Positions 1-6,243 of a stretch of 14,218 nucleotides of DNA are shown piece after piece. Each line of letters opens with the position of its first letter. Position 1 is the stretch's first letter. Source of the DNA: Thioalkalivibrio sp. (GTDB lineage Bacteria > Pseudomonadota > Gammaproteobacteria > Ectothiorhodospirales > Ectothiorhodospiraceae); NCBI GenBank assembly GCA_018224485.1, contig JAGTVE010000008.1, forward strand, positions 1 through 14,218. The letters run 5' to 3'. The position numbers were made by a program, and so were the translations under genes. Below the pieces are notes generated by a model that did no database searches, was not told the origin of the DNA, and was given only the letters and a program-made list of their open reading frames with translations.

Positions 1-153
1 GGATTCCACCGGCTTTCGCGGCGCGACGTTCAGGCCCCTCGCGCGCCAGATACGCGCGACCGAGCATGCGATGAAGGTCTTGCCGACGCTGGTGTCCGTC
101 GCGGTCACGAACAGGCCGCCGGCGCGCGGCAGAGAGGCGTCGTTGGCGCTCAT
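1..153 (-). CDS. bioD: Dethiobiotin synthetase, N-terminal fragment (cut by window edge)
   Basis: The first 51 codons are visible on the minus strand, starting at ATG 153-151. BioD makes dethiobiotin from 7,8-diaminopelargonate, CO2 and ATP in the cytoplasmic biotin pathway. The visible part has the family's P-loop (FVTATDTSVGKT, residues 15-26) and ends in KPVES (47-51), the start of the conserved KP-V-(E/T)-SG substrate motif. The ATG overlaps the purC stop as ATGA, and no Shine-Dalgarno sequence precedes it, so translation is probably coupled to purC. The rest of the gene lies to the left of position 1. Family assignment rests on these two motifs and is fairly secure. Whether the gene is intact cannot be judged here. 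Confidence 0.85.
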   Translation of the reverse strand, partial: MSANDASLPRAGGLFVTATDTSVGKTFIACSVARIWRARGLNVAPRKPVES

Positions 154-1049
154 GCTGGGTCGGCGGTCAGCCGTCGGAGTGCCTCCTGGTAGCGCTCGGC
201 GGTGCGGGCGGCGATCTCCGCCGGAATCTCCGGGCCGGGCGCCTGCTTGTCCCAGTCGAGGCCCTCCAGATAGTCCCGGACGAACTGCTTGTCGAAGGAT
301 TCCGGGCTGATGCCCGGCCGGTAGCGCTCCTCGGGCCAGAAGCGCGAGGAATCCGGCGTCAGGACCTCGTCGATCAGGTGCAGACGGCCGGCCCCGTCCA
401 GTCCGAACTCGAACTTGGTGTCTGCGATCAGGATGCCGCGGCGCCGGGCATGCTCACGGGCCATCGCGTAGATGCTCAATGCCGTGTCGCGCACCTCCTC
501 TGCCATCCTGCCGCCCAGCAGCGAGACCACGGCTGCGAAGTCGATGTTGGCATCGTGCTCCCCCTCGCCGGCCTTGGTGCTCGGCGTGAACAGCGCCTCC
601 GGCAGTCGGGCGGCGAGGGTGAGGCCCTCGGGGAGCTCGATGCCGCACAGAGTCCCGGTCGCCTGGTAGTCCTTCCAGCCCGAACCGATCAGGTAGCCCC
701 TGACCACCGCCTCGACCGGCAAGGCCCGCAGCCGCCTCACCACGAGGCTGCGTCCCTCCAGCGGCTGGCGGATGCCGGGGTCCGGCACCACCTCGGACAG
801 CGGAATATCGGTCAGCTGGTTCGGAATGCCCAGCAGCTGCTCGACCTTGCGCATCCAGAAGACCGTAATGGCGGTCAGGATCCGGCCCTTGTCGGGGATT
901 GGTGTGGGCAGCACCACGTCGAAGGCCGACAACCGGTCCGTGGTGACCATCAGCAGGTGATCCTCTCCCACCGCATAGAGATCCCGCACCTTTCCGCGGT
1001 GGATCAGCGGCAGGCCCGGGATGTCGCTCTCGAACATCGCGTCTTTCAT
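150..1049 (-). CDS. purC: Phosphoribosylaminoimidazole-succinocarboxamide synthase (SAICAR synthetase)
   Basis: PurC ligates aspartate to CAIR using ATP, giving SAICAR in purine synthesis. The 299-residue protein shows family landmarks in order: HRGKVRDLY near residue 17, TDRLSAFDVVLP near 38, VVRGYLIGSGW near 115, then LIADTKFEFG and the LIDEVLTPDSSRFW segment towards the C-terminus. The length fits the long ADE1-like form, about 60 residues longer than the 237-residue E. coli enzyme. The start at 1049-1047 (MKDAMFESD) is the longest ATG; an alternative ATG lies at 1037-1035. Neither has a convincing Shine-Dalgarno site. The gene is divergent from purE-purK across a 148-bp gap and overlaps bioD by four bases at its 3' end. 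The product call is firm; the exact start is less so. Confidence 0.96.
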   Translation of the reverse strand: MKDAMFESDIPGLPLIHRGKVRDLYAVGEDHLLMVTTDRLSAFDVVLPTPIPDKGRILTAITVFWMRKVEQLLGIPNQLTDIPLSEVVPDPGIRQPLEGRSLVVRRLRALPVEAVVRGYLIGSGWKDYQATGTLCGIELPEGLTLAARLPEALFTPSTKAGEGEHDANIDFAAVVSLLGGRMAEEVRDTALSIYAMAREHARRRGILIADTKFEFGLDGAGRLHLIDEVLTPDSSRFWPEERYRPGISPESFDKQFVRDYLEGLDWDKQAPGPEIPAEIAARTAERYQEALRRLTADPA

Positions 1050-1061
1050 GGGTGAATCTTA
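1049..1061 (-). promoter_or_regulatory. Possible -10 element directly in front of purC
   Basis: On the minus strand the hexamer TAAGAT (1061-1056) matches four of six positions of the sigma70 -10 consensus. It would place the transcription start at about 1049, on the purC ATG itself. No good -35 is seen 16-18 bp upstream, and no Shine-Dalgarno site precedes the ATG. Together these point weakly to a leaderless message. Confidence 0.25.
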
Positions 1062-1149
1062 ACGTGAAAATCCTGGGCACGCGCACGGCGAAACGGTCCA
1101 GCACCGAGCCGCTGCGACAGCGCCCGGCCACCCCGCATGCCCAAGGCGA

Positions 1150-1181
1150 CCCCCACGCCTTGCCCCTGCCCCGCGTGGGGG
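1150..1181. repeat. Inverted repeat overlapping the putative purE promoter
   Basis: A perfect 9-bp dyad, CCCCCACGC (1150-1158) and GCGTGGGGG (1173-1181), surrounds a 14-nt pyrimidine-rich loop. The proposed -35 lies in the loop and the right arm occupies most of the promoter spacer, so it sits where an operator would. It does not resemble the E. coli PurR operator. Confidence 0.5.
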
Positions 1182-1188
1182 CTATCTT
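1160..1188 (+). promoter_or_regulatory. Putative sigma70 promoter of purE-purK
   Basis: TTGCCC (1160-1165) and TATCTT (1183-1188) are separated by 17 bp, and each matches four of six consensus bases. The start site would be near 1195, only about three bases ahead of the purE ATG at 1198. No Shine-Dalgarno site fits in that space. The message may be leaderless or nearly so. Confidence 0.4.
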
Positions 1189-1197
1189 TGGGCTCCT

Positions 1198-1701
1198 ATG
1201 GACGCGGCAGATGCAAAGATTGGCGTGGTGATGGGCAGCAGTTCCGACTGGCCCACGATGGAGCACGCGGTCGGGATGCTCAAGGAGCTGGGGATTCCCT
1301 GCGAGACACGCGTCGTGTCCGCCCACCGCACGCCGGACCTGCTGTTCGAATACGCCGAACAGGCCGCGGGCCGCGGGCTGCAGGCGATCATTGCCGGGGC
1401 GGGCGGGGCGGCCCACCTGCCGGGGATGCTGGCGGCCAAGACCACGGTGCCGGTACTCGGGGTGCCGGTGGCCTCGCGGCACCTGAAGGGGCAGGACTCG
1501 CTGCTGTCGATCGTGCAGATGCCGAAGGGCGTCCCGGTGGCGACCTTTGCGATCGGCGAGGCGGGCGCCGCGAACGCGGCCCTGTTCGCGGCGGCGATGC
1601 TCGCCAACGGGGATGCCGCGCTGCGTGCGCGCCTCGTGCAGTTCCGGGAACGCCAGCGCGATGCGGTGCTGGCGCAGGAGCTGCCCGCGGTGCACCGTTG
1701 A
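1198..1701 (+). CDS. purE: N5-carboxyaminoimidazole ribonucleotide mutase
   Basis: PurE (class I) moves the carboxyl group of N5-CAIR to carbon 4, giving CAIR, and works with PurK in the bacterial two-step route. The 167-residue product has normal family length. It carries GSSSDW near residue 13, the SAHRTP signature near 41 with the active-site histidine, AGAGGAAHLPGM near 66, and the LLSIVQMPKGVPVAT / IGEAGAANAAL segments. The ATG at 1198 gives the expected N-terminus (KIGVVMGS). The stop overlaps the purK start as TTGA, indicating translational coupling. Identification is very secure. Confidence 0.97.
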   Translation: MDAADAKIGVVMGSSSDWPTMEHAVGMLKELGIPCETRVVSAHRTPDLLFEYAEQAAGRGLQAIIAGAGGAAHLPGMLAAKTTVPVLGVPVASRHLKGQDSLLSIVQMPKGVPVATFAIGEAGAANAALFAAAMLANGDAALRARLVQFRERQRDAVLAQELPAVHR

Positions 1702-2870
1702 TCCTCCCTCCGGCGACCCTCGGACTGCTCGGTGGCGGGCAGCTGGGTCGCTATTTCACCGTCAGCGCCCGCACCATGGGCTATCGCGTCTGGGTGCTTG
1801 ACCCCGACCCCGACAGTCCCGCCGGCCGCTTGGCGGATCGTCATCTGCGCGCCGGATTCGATGACCCGGACGCGCTCGCGGAACTGGCGGCGCATGCGGC
1901 CGTGGTCACCTGCGAGTTCGAGAACGTGCCGGCTGCCAGCGCCGAATGGCTGGCCGGCCGCGTACTGCTGCGTCCGGATCCACGGGCACTCGCGATCGCG
2001 CAGGACCGGCTCGCTGAAAAGCGCTTCCTGGAGGATGCCGGGGTTGCGGTTGCGCCCTGGCTACCGGTCGAGGACATTGCCGCCGCGCGTGGGGCGGCGC
2101 CGGACTGGAAGCTGCCGGCCATCCTGAAGACGGCGCGCCTCGGTTACGACGGCAAGGGGCAGCTTCCCGTCCGGACCCGCGAGGGCGTCGCCCGGGCCTT
2201 CAGCCAGCTCGGCGAGGTCCCCTGCGTGCTCGAGCAGCGGCTGGAGCTGGACCGCGAGGTCTCCGTGGTGCTGGCGCGGGCTCCCGACGGCGGCTGCCGT
2301 TGCTTCCCGGTCACGGAGAACGAGCACCGCGGCGGCATCCTGCACCTGAGCCGGGTCCCGGCCCGCGTCTCCGGGGAGATCCGGGTCCAGGCGGAGGCGG
2401 TGGCACAGCACATCGCCGAGCGTCTTGATTATCACGGTGTGCTTACCGTCGAGTTCTTCCTCTCCGGCTCGGGGAGATTGCTGGTGAACGAAATCGCGCC
2501 ACGCCCGCACAACTCCGGTCACTACACCCTGGATGCGGTCACCGTCTCCCAGTTCGAGCAGCAGGTGCGGGCGGTCTGCGGTCTGGCATTGGCGCCTGCC
2601 GAACTGGTGGCGCCGGCGGCAATGCTGAACCTGCTCGGGGACCTGTGGCCGGTGGGCGCCTCCATGCCCGATTTCTCCCGCCTGCTGTCCCACTCGAGAA
2701 CCCGGCTGCATCTGTACGGGAAGCCGGCCGCCCGTCCGGGCCGGAAGATGGGGCACGTGAACACCCTCGGGGCCCCGGGAGAGGCGGACGCCTCCCGGCC
2801 GGCCCGGCTCGCCGAGGGCCTGTGGGCCGAATTGCGCGGTGCCGCTGCCGGGGGCACCGCCAATGGCTGA
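1698..2870 (+). CDS. purK: 5-(carboxyamino)imidazole ribonucleotide synthase (ATP-grasp)
   Basis: PurK is an ATP-grasp ligase that carboxylates AIR with bicarbonate and ATP to N5-CAIR, the PurE substrate. I take TTG 1698-1700 as the start because it gives the family N-terminus M-ILPPATLGLLGGGQLGR and overlaps the purE stop by three bases in TTGA; the reading frame stays open upstream but has no homology there. The 390-residue product shows the nucleotide-fold loop GGGQLG (12-17), EFENVP, QDRLAEKRFL, the ATP-grasp segment LKTARLGYDGKGQ, the catalytic VNEIAPRPHNSGHYT and a late KMGHVNTLG motif. No key segment is missing. Its 3' end overlaps the next gene by eight bases. Confidence 0.95.
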   Translation: MILPPATLGLLGGGQLGRYFTVSARTMGYRVWVLDPDPDSPAGRLADRHLRAGFDDPDALAELAAHAAVVTCEFENVPAASAEWLAGRVLLRPDPRALAIAQDRLAEKRFLEDAGVAVAPWLPVEDIAAARGAAPDWKLPAILKTARLGYDGKGQLPVRTREGVARAFSQLGEVPCVLEQRLELDREVSVVLARAPDGGCRCFPVTENEHRGGILHLSRVPARVSGEIRVQAEAVAQHIAERLDYHGVLTVEFFLSGSGRLLVNEIAPRPHNSGHYTLDAVTVSQFEQQVRAVCGLALAPAELVAPAAMLNLLGDLWPVGASMPDFSRLLSHSRTRLHLYGKPAARPGRKMGHVNTLGAPGEADASRPARLAEGLWAELRGAAAGGTANG

Positions 2871-3486
2871 GGGCCGGGACCTGAGCGATCCCGGGGAAAG
2901 GCGGCGACTGCAGCGCGAACTCAAGCGGGACATCCACTTCGCCGACGTGCTGGCCGGGGAGCGGCTGGAGTTCGTAACCACCTGGGGCCTGTTCTCGCCG
3001 CGGCGCATCGACGACGGCACGCGGCTTCTCCTTGCTCATGCGCAGGTGCGACCCGCCGACCGCTGCCTCGATCTCGGTTGCGGCTACGGACCGATCGGGC
3101 TGGCCTTCGCGCGCAAGGCCCACGAGGGTCACTGCACGCTGGTGGACAAGGACTGCGTGGCGGTGGAGTACAGTCGCCGCAACGCCGAGCTGAACGGTCT
3201 CGCGAATGTCGACTGCCTGCTCAGCAACGGCTTCGCCCAGATCGCCGATCGGCGGTTCGACGTGATCGCATCCAACCTTCCGGCGAAGGTGGGCCGGGAG
3301 CTGCTCTACACCTACCTGCTGGATGCGTGGGACCAGTTGAACCCCGGAGGGCATCTCTATGTCGTAACGATCACTGGCCTGCGGCGCTTCATCGAGCGGG
3401 GCTTCAGGGAGGTCTTCGGCAACTACGACAAGCTGAAGCAGGGCCGGGACTACACGGTCGCCGTTGCCCGGCGCGCAAGCGACTGA
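2863..3486 (+). CDS. Class I SAM-dependent methyltransferase, RsmC/MTS-like
   Basis: The 207-residue protein has the MTS fold layout (PF05175, as in the C-terminal half of RsmC and RlmG). A TTWGLFSPRRIDDGTRLLL lead-in (39-57) resembles the family's FS..-LD-GT-LL region. Motif I is DLGCGYGPIG (70-79), an acidic residue at D95 ends the next strand, and N-rich motif IV reads SNLPAK (138-143). RsmC/RlmG have NPP(Y/F) at motif IV, so target and atom methylated are uncertain; rRNA is a guess only. ATG 2863 is preferred over GTG 2839 because GGGGG at 2850-2854 is a suitable ribosome binding site. It overlaps purK by eight bases and is probably cotranscribed. Confidence 0.85.
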   Translation: MAEGRDLSDPGERRRLQRELKRDIHFADVLAGERLEFVTTWGLFSPRRIDDGTRLLLAHAQVRPADRCLDLGCGYGPIGLAFARKAHEGHCTLVDKDCVAVEYSRRNAELNGLANVDCLLSNGFAQIADRRFDVIASNLPAKVGRELLYTYLLDAWDQLNPGGHLYVVTITGLRRFIERGFREVFGNYDKLKQGRDYTVAVARRASD

Positions 3487-3537
3487 ATCCTGCCCTGCAA
3501 CCGGTGCGCGCCGCCCGGATCCAATCGAGCCCCGCAG

Positions 3538-4203
3538 ATGCATCACATCGACGTTGCGTTTCCGCTGTGGCTGCAACTCTTCTCGGCCGCCGGCCTGACC
3601 CTGCTGCTGGTCTGGATGTTCCGGGGCATGACCTGGGACGAGCTCTTCGTTCCCGGCCGCCTGCAGCACTTCTTGCTGGCCACCCTGGGTCTGGTGCTGA
3701 TCTGGAGCATGCAAGCCGCCTCGGTGGATGGCCTGGCCATGCATTTTCTCGGCGTGGTCGTGGTGACGCTGGTCTTCGGCTGGCGGCTGGCCATCCTGAT
3801 GACCACCCTGGTGGTGGCCGCGCTCGCGGTGATTGGCATCGTTGACCCGATGCTGGCGCCGCTCAAGGTCCTTCTGACGGGCGTGGCGCCGGCACTGGGA
3901 ACCTGGGGCCTGCTCCGCTTCAGCGAGCGGCGCCTGCCACCGCACATGTTCATCTACCTGTACGTGGTCGGTTTCTTCGGCGGGATGCTGTCGGTGCTGG
4001 TGGTGATGGCCGGGAACGCCCTGGTCTTCGGTCTCTTTACGGATGCCGCGTGGGAGTCTATCTTCAGGGAGTACCTGCAATATACCCCGTTGCTGGTGCT
4101 GCCGGAGGGTGTGCTTAACGGCATGGTGATCACCGGCCTGGTGATGTTCCGTCCGGAGTGGGTGATTACCTATTCGGATGCCCGGTATTTGGACGGCCGT
4201 TAA
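3538..4203 (+). CDS. CbiM/NikM-like integral membrane protein (ECF-type permease component, COG3235-like)
   Basis: The 221-residue product is very hydrophobic, with about six or seven predicted membrane helices between residues 8 and 205. The C-terminal segment PEGVLNGMVITGLVMFRPEWV is what I recall for the small CbiM-related proteins of proteobacteria annotated as energy-coupling-factor permeases. The N-terminus is M-H-H, and H69 sits in AMHFLG, matching the positions of the N-terminal amine/His2 and the internal His that bind nickel in NikM. A metal-uptake role is therefore possible. No CbiN, CbiQ or CbiO partner is in the window. It starts 51 bases after the methyltransferase stop with only a weak ribosome binding site. 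Family call is good; function is unproven. Confidence 0.8.
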   Translation: MHHIDVAFPLWLQLFSAAGLTLLLVWMFRGMTWDELFVPGRLQHFLLATLGLVLIWSMQAASVDGLAMHFLGVVVVTLVFGWRLAILMTTLVVAALAVIGIVDPMLAPLKVLLTGVAPALGTWGLLRFSERRLPPHMFIYLYVVGFFGGMLSVLVVMAGNALVFGLFTDAAWESIFREYLQYTPLLVLPEGVLNGMVITGLVMFRPEWVITYSDARYLDGR

Positions 4204-4304
4204 TGCCCCGTTCAGGTTTGCTGGCGTAGTCTGCCGGCGTGATCTAGGATCGTCCGACAAAAAAACAGGCGTCTTACCCGCAGATCCTTGAAGGAGGATA
4301 CGAG

Positions 4305-4619
4305 ATGAAGAGATTGATGTTGGTCGCCGCGAGTGTGGCGATGCTGGCCGGAATGGCCGGAGTCGCGCAGGCCGGTGATGTCGTGGCCGGTCAGGCCAAG
4401 TACGCGACCTGCGTCGGCTGCCATGGTGCGGCCGGCCAGGGGCAGGCGATCTTCCCGAAGGTGGCAGGCAAGGACACGGAGTATCTGGTCGGCGTGCTAG
4501 GTCAGTATCGCGCCGGTGAGCAGGTCGGGCCCAATGCCGCGATGATGTGGCCGCATGCGATGAACCTGAGCGACGAGGACATTGCCGACGTGGCGGCGTA
4601 CATCAACTCCCTGGAGTGA
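4305..4619 (+). CDS. Small periplasmic class I c-type cytochrome
   Basis: This 104-residue protein begins with a signal peptide (MKRLMLVAASVAMLAGMAGVAQA, cleavage likely after residue 23) and has a single CVGCH haem-binding motif at 36-40. A second half ending in NLSDEDIADVAAYI is typical of the c553/c4/c5-like small cytochromes. Candidate axial methionines are M80, M81 and M86, just before LSDED. It should act as a soluble periplasmic electron carrier; its redox partners cannot be read from the context. The start is fixed by an excellent ribosome binding site, AAGGAGG at 4291-4297. It stands alone between a membrane protein gene and a strong terminator. Confidence 0.93.
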   Translation: MKRLMLVAASVAMLAGMAGVAQAGDVVAGQAKYATCVGCHGAAGQGQAIFPKVAGKDTEYLVGVLGQYRAGEQVGPNAAMMWPHAMNLSDEDIADVAAYINSLE

Positions 4620-4631
4620 CGTCCCCGGCAT

Positions 4632-4649
4632 GGCAGTCTTCGGGCTGCC
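4632..4649 (+). terminator. Stable UUCG-tetraloop hairpin after the cytochrome gene
   Basis: GGCAGTC (4632-4638) pairs with GGCTGCC (4643-4649) with one G-U pair, closing on a TTCG loop in the C(UUCG)G context. It lies 12 bases after the stop codon and lacks a U-tract. It may protect the 3' end or pause polymerase rather than terminate alone. Confidence 0.55.
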
Positions 4650-4664
4650 CTCCGGATGGCTGAC

Positions 4665-4704
4665 AGGGCCGCCGCAAGCTCCGCTCGCGGCGGCCCTTTC
4701 GTTC
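4665..4704 (+). terminator. Rho-independent terminator of the cytochrome gene
   Basis: An 11-bp perfect stem, AGGGCCGCCGC (4665-4675) with GCGGCGGCCCT (4687-4697), is followed by the T-rich run TTCGTT. It separates the cytochrome gene from rpe. Confidence 0.75.
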
Positions 4705-4723
4705 CGGGGAGGCTCCGCCGGTT

Positions 4724-4752
4724 TTGCCTCGCGCCGGGCCTTCCGGTAGAGT
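4724..4752 (+). promoter_or_regulatory. Putative sigma70 promoter of rpe-gph-trpE
   Basis: TTGCCT (4724-4729) and TAGAGT (4747-4752) have a 17-bp spacer, each with four of six consensus bases. It lies just after the cytochrome terminator. The leader to the rpe ATG would be about 58 nt and contains no Trp-rich leader peptide. Confidence 0.4.
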
Positions 4753-4816
4753 CTTTCGGCTATGCCGTGTGCCGTTGTGGCGCGGCTCTAAAACTGGTTC
4801 CGACCGCGAGGTTCCC

Positions 4817-5506
4817 ATGGCCCTTCCCGACCTGATTGCCCCCTCCATTCTCTCCGCCGACTTCGCCCGCCTCGGGGAGGAGGTCGACAACGTGCTGCGC
4901 GCGGGCGCCGACATCGTGCACTTCGACGTGATGGACAATCACTACGTGCCCAATCTGACGATCGGCCCGCTGGTCTGCGAGGCCCTGCGCAAACACGGCG
5001 TGACCGCGCCGATCGACGTGCACCTGATGGTCAAGCCGGTGGACCGCATCGTGCCCGACTTCGCGCAGGCCGGGGCCACGTACATCACCTTCCATCCCGA
5101 GGCCTCGGAGCACATCGACCGCACCTTGCAGCTGATCAAGGCCGAAGGCTGCAAGGCCGGTCTGGTCTTCAATCCGGCAACGCCGCTGTCGCACCTCGAC
5201 TACGTGCTGGACAAGATCGACATGATCCTGCTGATGTCGGTGAACCCGGGCTTCGGCGGCCAGAAGTTCATCCCCGCTACGCTGGACAAGCTGCGCGAGG
5301 CGCGCCGGCGCATCGAGGAGTCCGGGCGCGAGATTCGGCTCGAGGTCGACGGTGGCGTGAAGGCGGACAACATCCGGGACATCAAGGCCGCCGGCGCAGA
5401 CACCTTCGTCGCCGGTTCCGCGATCTTCGGTGCGGCCAGCGACACCGACCCGAACCACTACGACAGCGTCGTGCGCAAGATGCGCGAAGAGCTCGCCCAG
5501 GCCTGA
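4817..5506 (+). CDS. rpe: Ribulose-5-phosphate 3-epimerase
   Basis: Rpe interconverts ribulose 5-phosphate and xylulose 5-phosphate in the pentose phosphate pathway and, where present, the Calvin cycle. The 229-residue TIM-barrel protein has APSILSADF (8-16, with S10), the metal and catalytic residues H35 and D37 in HFDVMDNHYVPN, H69 in DVHLM, the phosphate loop NPGFGGQKF (143-151) and D178 in EVDGGV. ATG 4817 is chosen: it follows GAGG at 4808-4811 and gives the normal N-terminus. The frame is open further upstream without homology. gph follows after 14 bases, as in E. coli and Pseudomonas. Confidence 0.96.
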   Translation: MALPDLIAPSILSADFARLGEEVDNVLRAGADIVHFDVMDNHYVPNLTIGPLVCEALRKHGVTAPIDVHLMVKPVDRIVPDFAQAGATYITFHPEASEHIDRTLQLIKAEGCKAGLVFNPATPLSHLDYVLDKIDMILLMSVNPGFGGQKFIPATLDKLREARRRIEESGREIRLEVDGGVKADNIRDIKAAGADTFVAGSAIFGAASDTDPNHYDSVVRKMREELAQA

Positions 5507-5520
5507 TCCGGACCGCCGCC

Positions 5521-6204
5521 GTGTCCCTGCCGCGTCCCCGGATGATTCTGATCGACCTGGACGGCACGCTGGTCGACAGCGTGCCGGACCTGGCCTTCAG
5601 CGTCGATGCGATGATGGACGAGCTCGGTCTGCCGCGGCGCGGCGAGCAGGCCGTGCGCAAGTGGGTCGGCAATGGCGTCGAGCGCCTGGTCAAGCGTGCG
5701 CTGGTCAACGATCTCGATGGCGACCCCGATCCCGAGCTCTACGGCCGGGCGCTGCCGGTCTTCATGCGCGTGTACCAGGAGAACACCTCGCGGCGCAGCC
5801 GGCTGTATCCGGGAGTGCGTGAAGGCCTCGACCAACTTCAGGCCGAGGACTTCCGAATGGGCTGCGTGACCAACAAGGCCGAGCGTTTCACATTGCCTCT
5901 GCTGCGCGACAAGGGCATCCTCGATCGATTCTCGCTGGTGGTCTCGGGCGACACGCTGGAATTCAGCAAGCCGCACCCCGCGCCCCTTCTGCACGCCGCC
6001 GCGGAACTCGGCGTGACGCCCGGGGAGTCGCTGATGATCGGCGATTCCCGCAGTGACGTGAAGGCGGCGCGCGCGGCCGGCTTCCGGATCGTCTGCATGA
6101 GCTACGGATACAATCACGGCGAGGATATCCGCACGGAGGGTCCGGACGCCGTGCTCGACCGCCTGGACGAGCTGCCGTCCCTGCTGCAGCCCGAGGCTGC
6201 CTGA
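5521..6204 (+). CDS. gph: Phosphoglycolate phosphatase (HAD superfamily)
   Basis: Gph removes phosphate from 2-phosphoglycolate, made by DNA repair and by Rubisco oxygenation. The 227-residue protein has all four HAD motifs: DLDGTLVDS (12-20, nucleophile D12, acid/base D14), T117 in CVTNKAE, K150 in SKPHPAP and GDSRSDV with D175 and D179. A helical cap fills residues 20-95. The start is GTG 5521. It lies between rpe and trpE, the same order as rpe-gph-trpE in Pseudomonas, so transcription as one unit is likely. Specificity within HAD phosphatases is inferred mainly from the context and the overall match. Confidence 0.93.
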   Translation: MSLPRPRMILIDLDGTLVDSVPDLAFSVDAMMDELGLPRRGEQAVRKWVGNGVERLVKRALVNDLDGDPDPELYGRALPVFMRVYQENTSRRSRLYPGVREGLDQLQAEDFRMGCVTNKAERFTLPLLRDKGILDRFSLVVSGDTLEFSKPHPAPLLHAAAELGVTPGESLMIGDSRSDVKAARAAGFRIVCMSYGYNHGEDIRTEGPDAVLDRLDELPSLLQPEAA

Positions 6205-6243
6205 TGCAGTACGGCGAGGGCGACGCACCGCCGCCGGGTGGCC

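Noticed and set aside
1050..1197. PurR-type operator between purC and purE
   Set aside because: No ACGCAAACGTTTGCGT-like palindrome is present; the dyad found is unrelated.
454..1695. Minus-strand open frame of 413 codons over purC and purE
   Set aside because: It is a frame-shifted shadow of purC joined to antisense purE, with no recognisable motif.
1137..1697. In-frame upstream extension of purK making a 577-residue protein
   Set aside because: The extension lies over purE in another frame, is low-complexity Gly/Arg/Ala-rich, and lacks homology; TTG 1698 gives the standard PurK N-terminus.
2539..4260. Long minus-strand open frame of 573 codons
   Set aside because: It is antisense to purK, the methyltransferase and the membrane protein, and is rich in Gln/His/Arg/Pro as expected from reversed GC-rich coding sequence.
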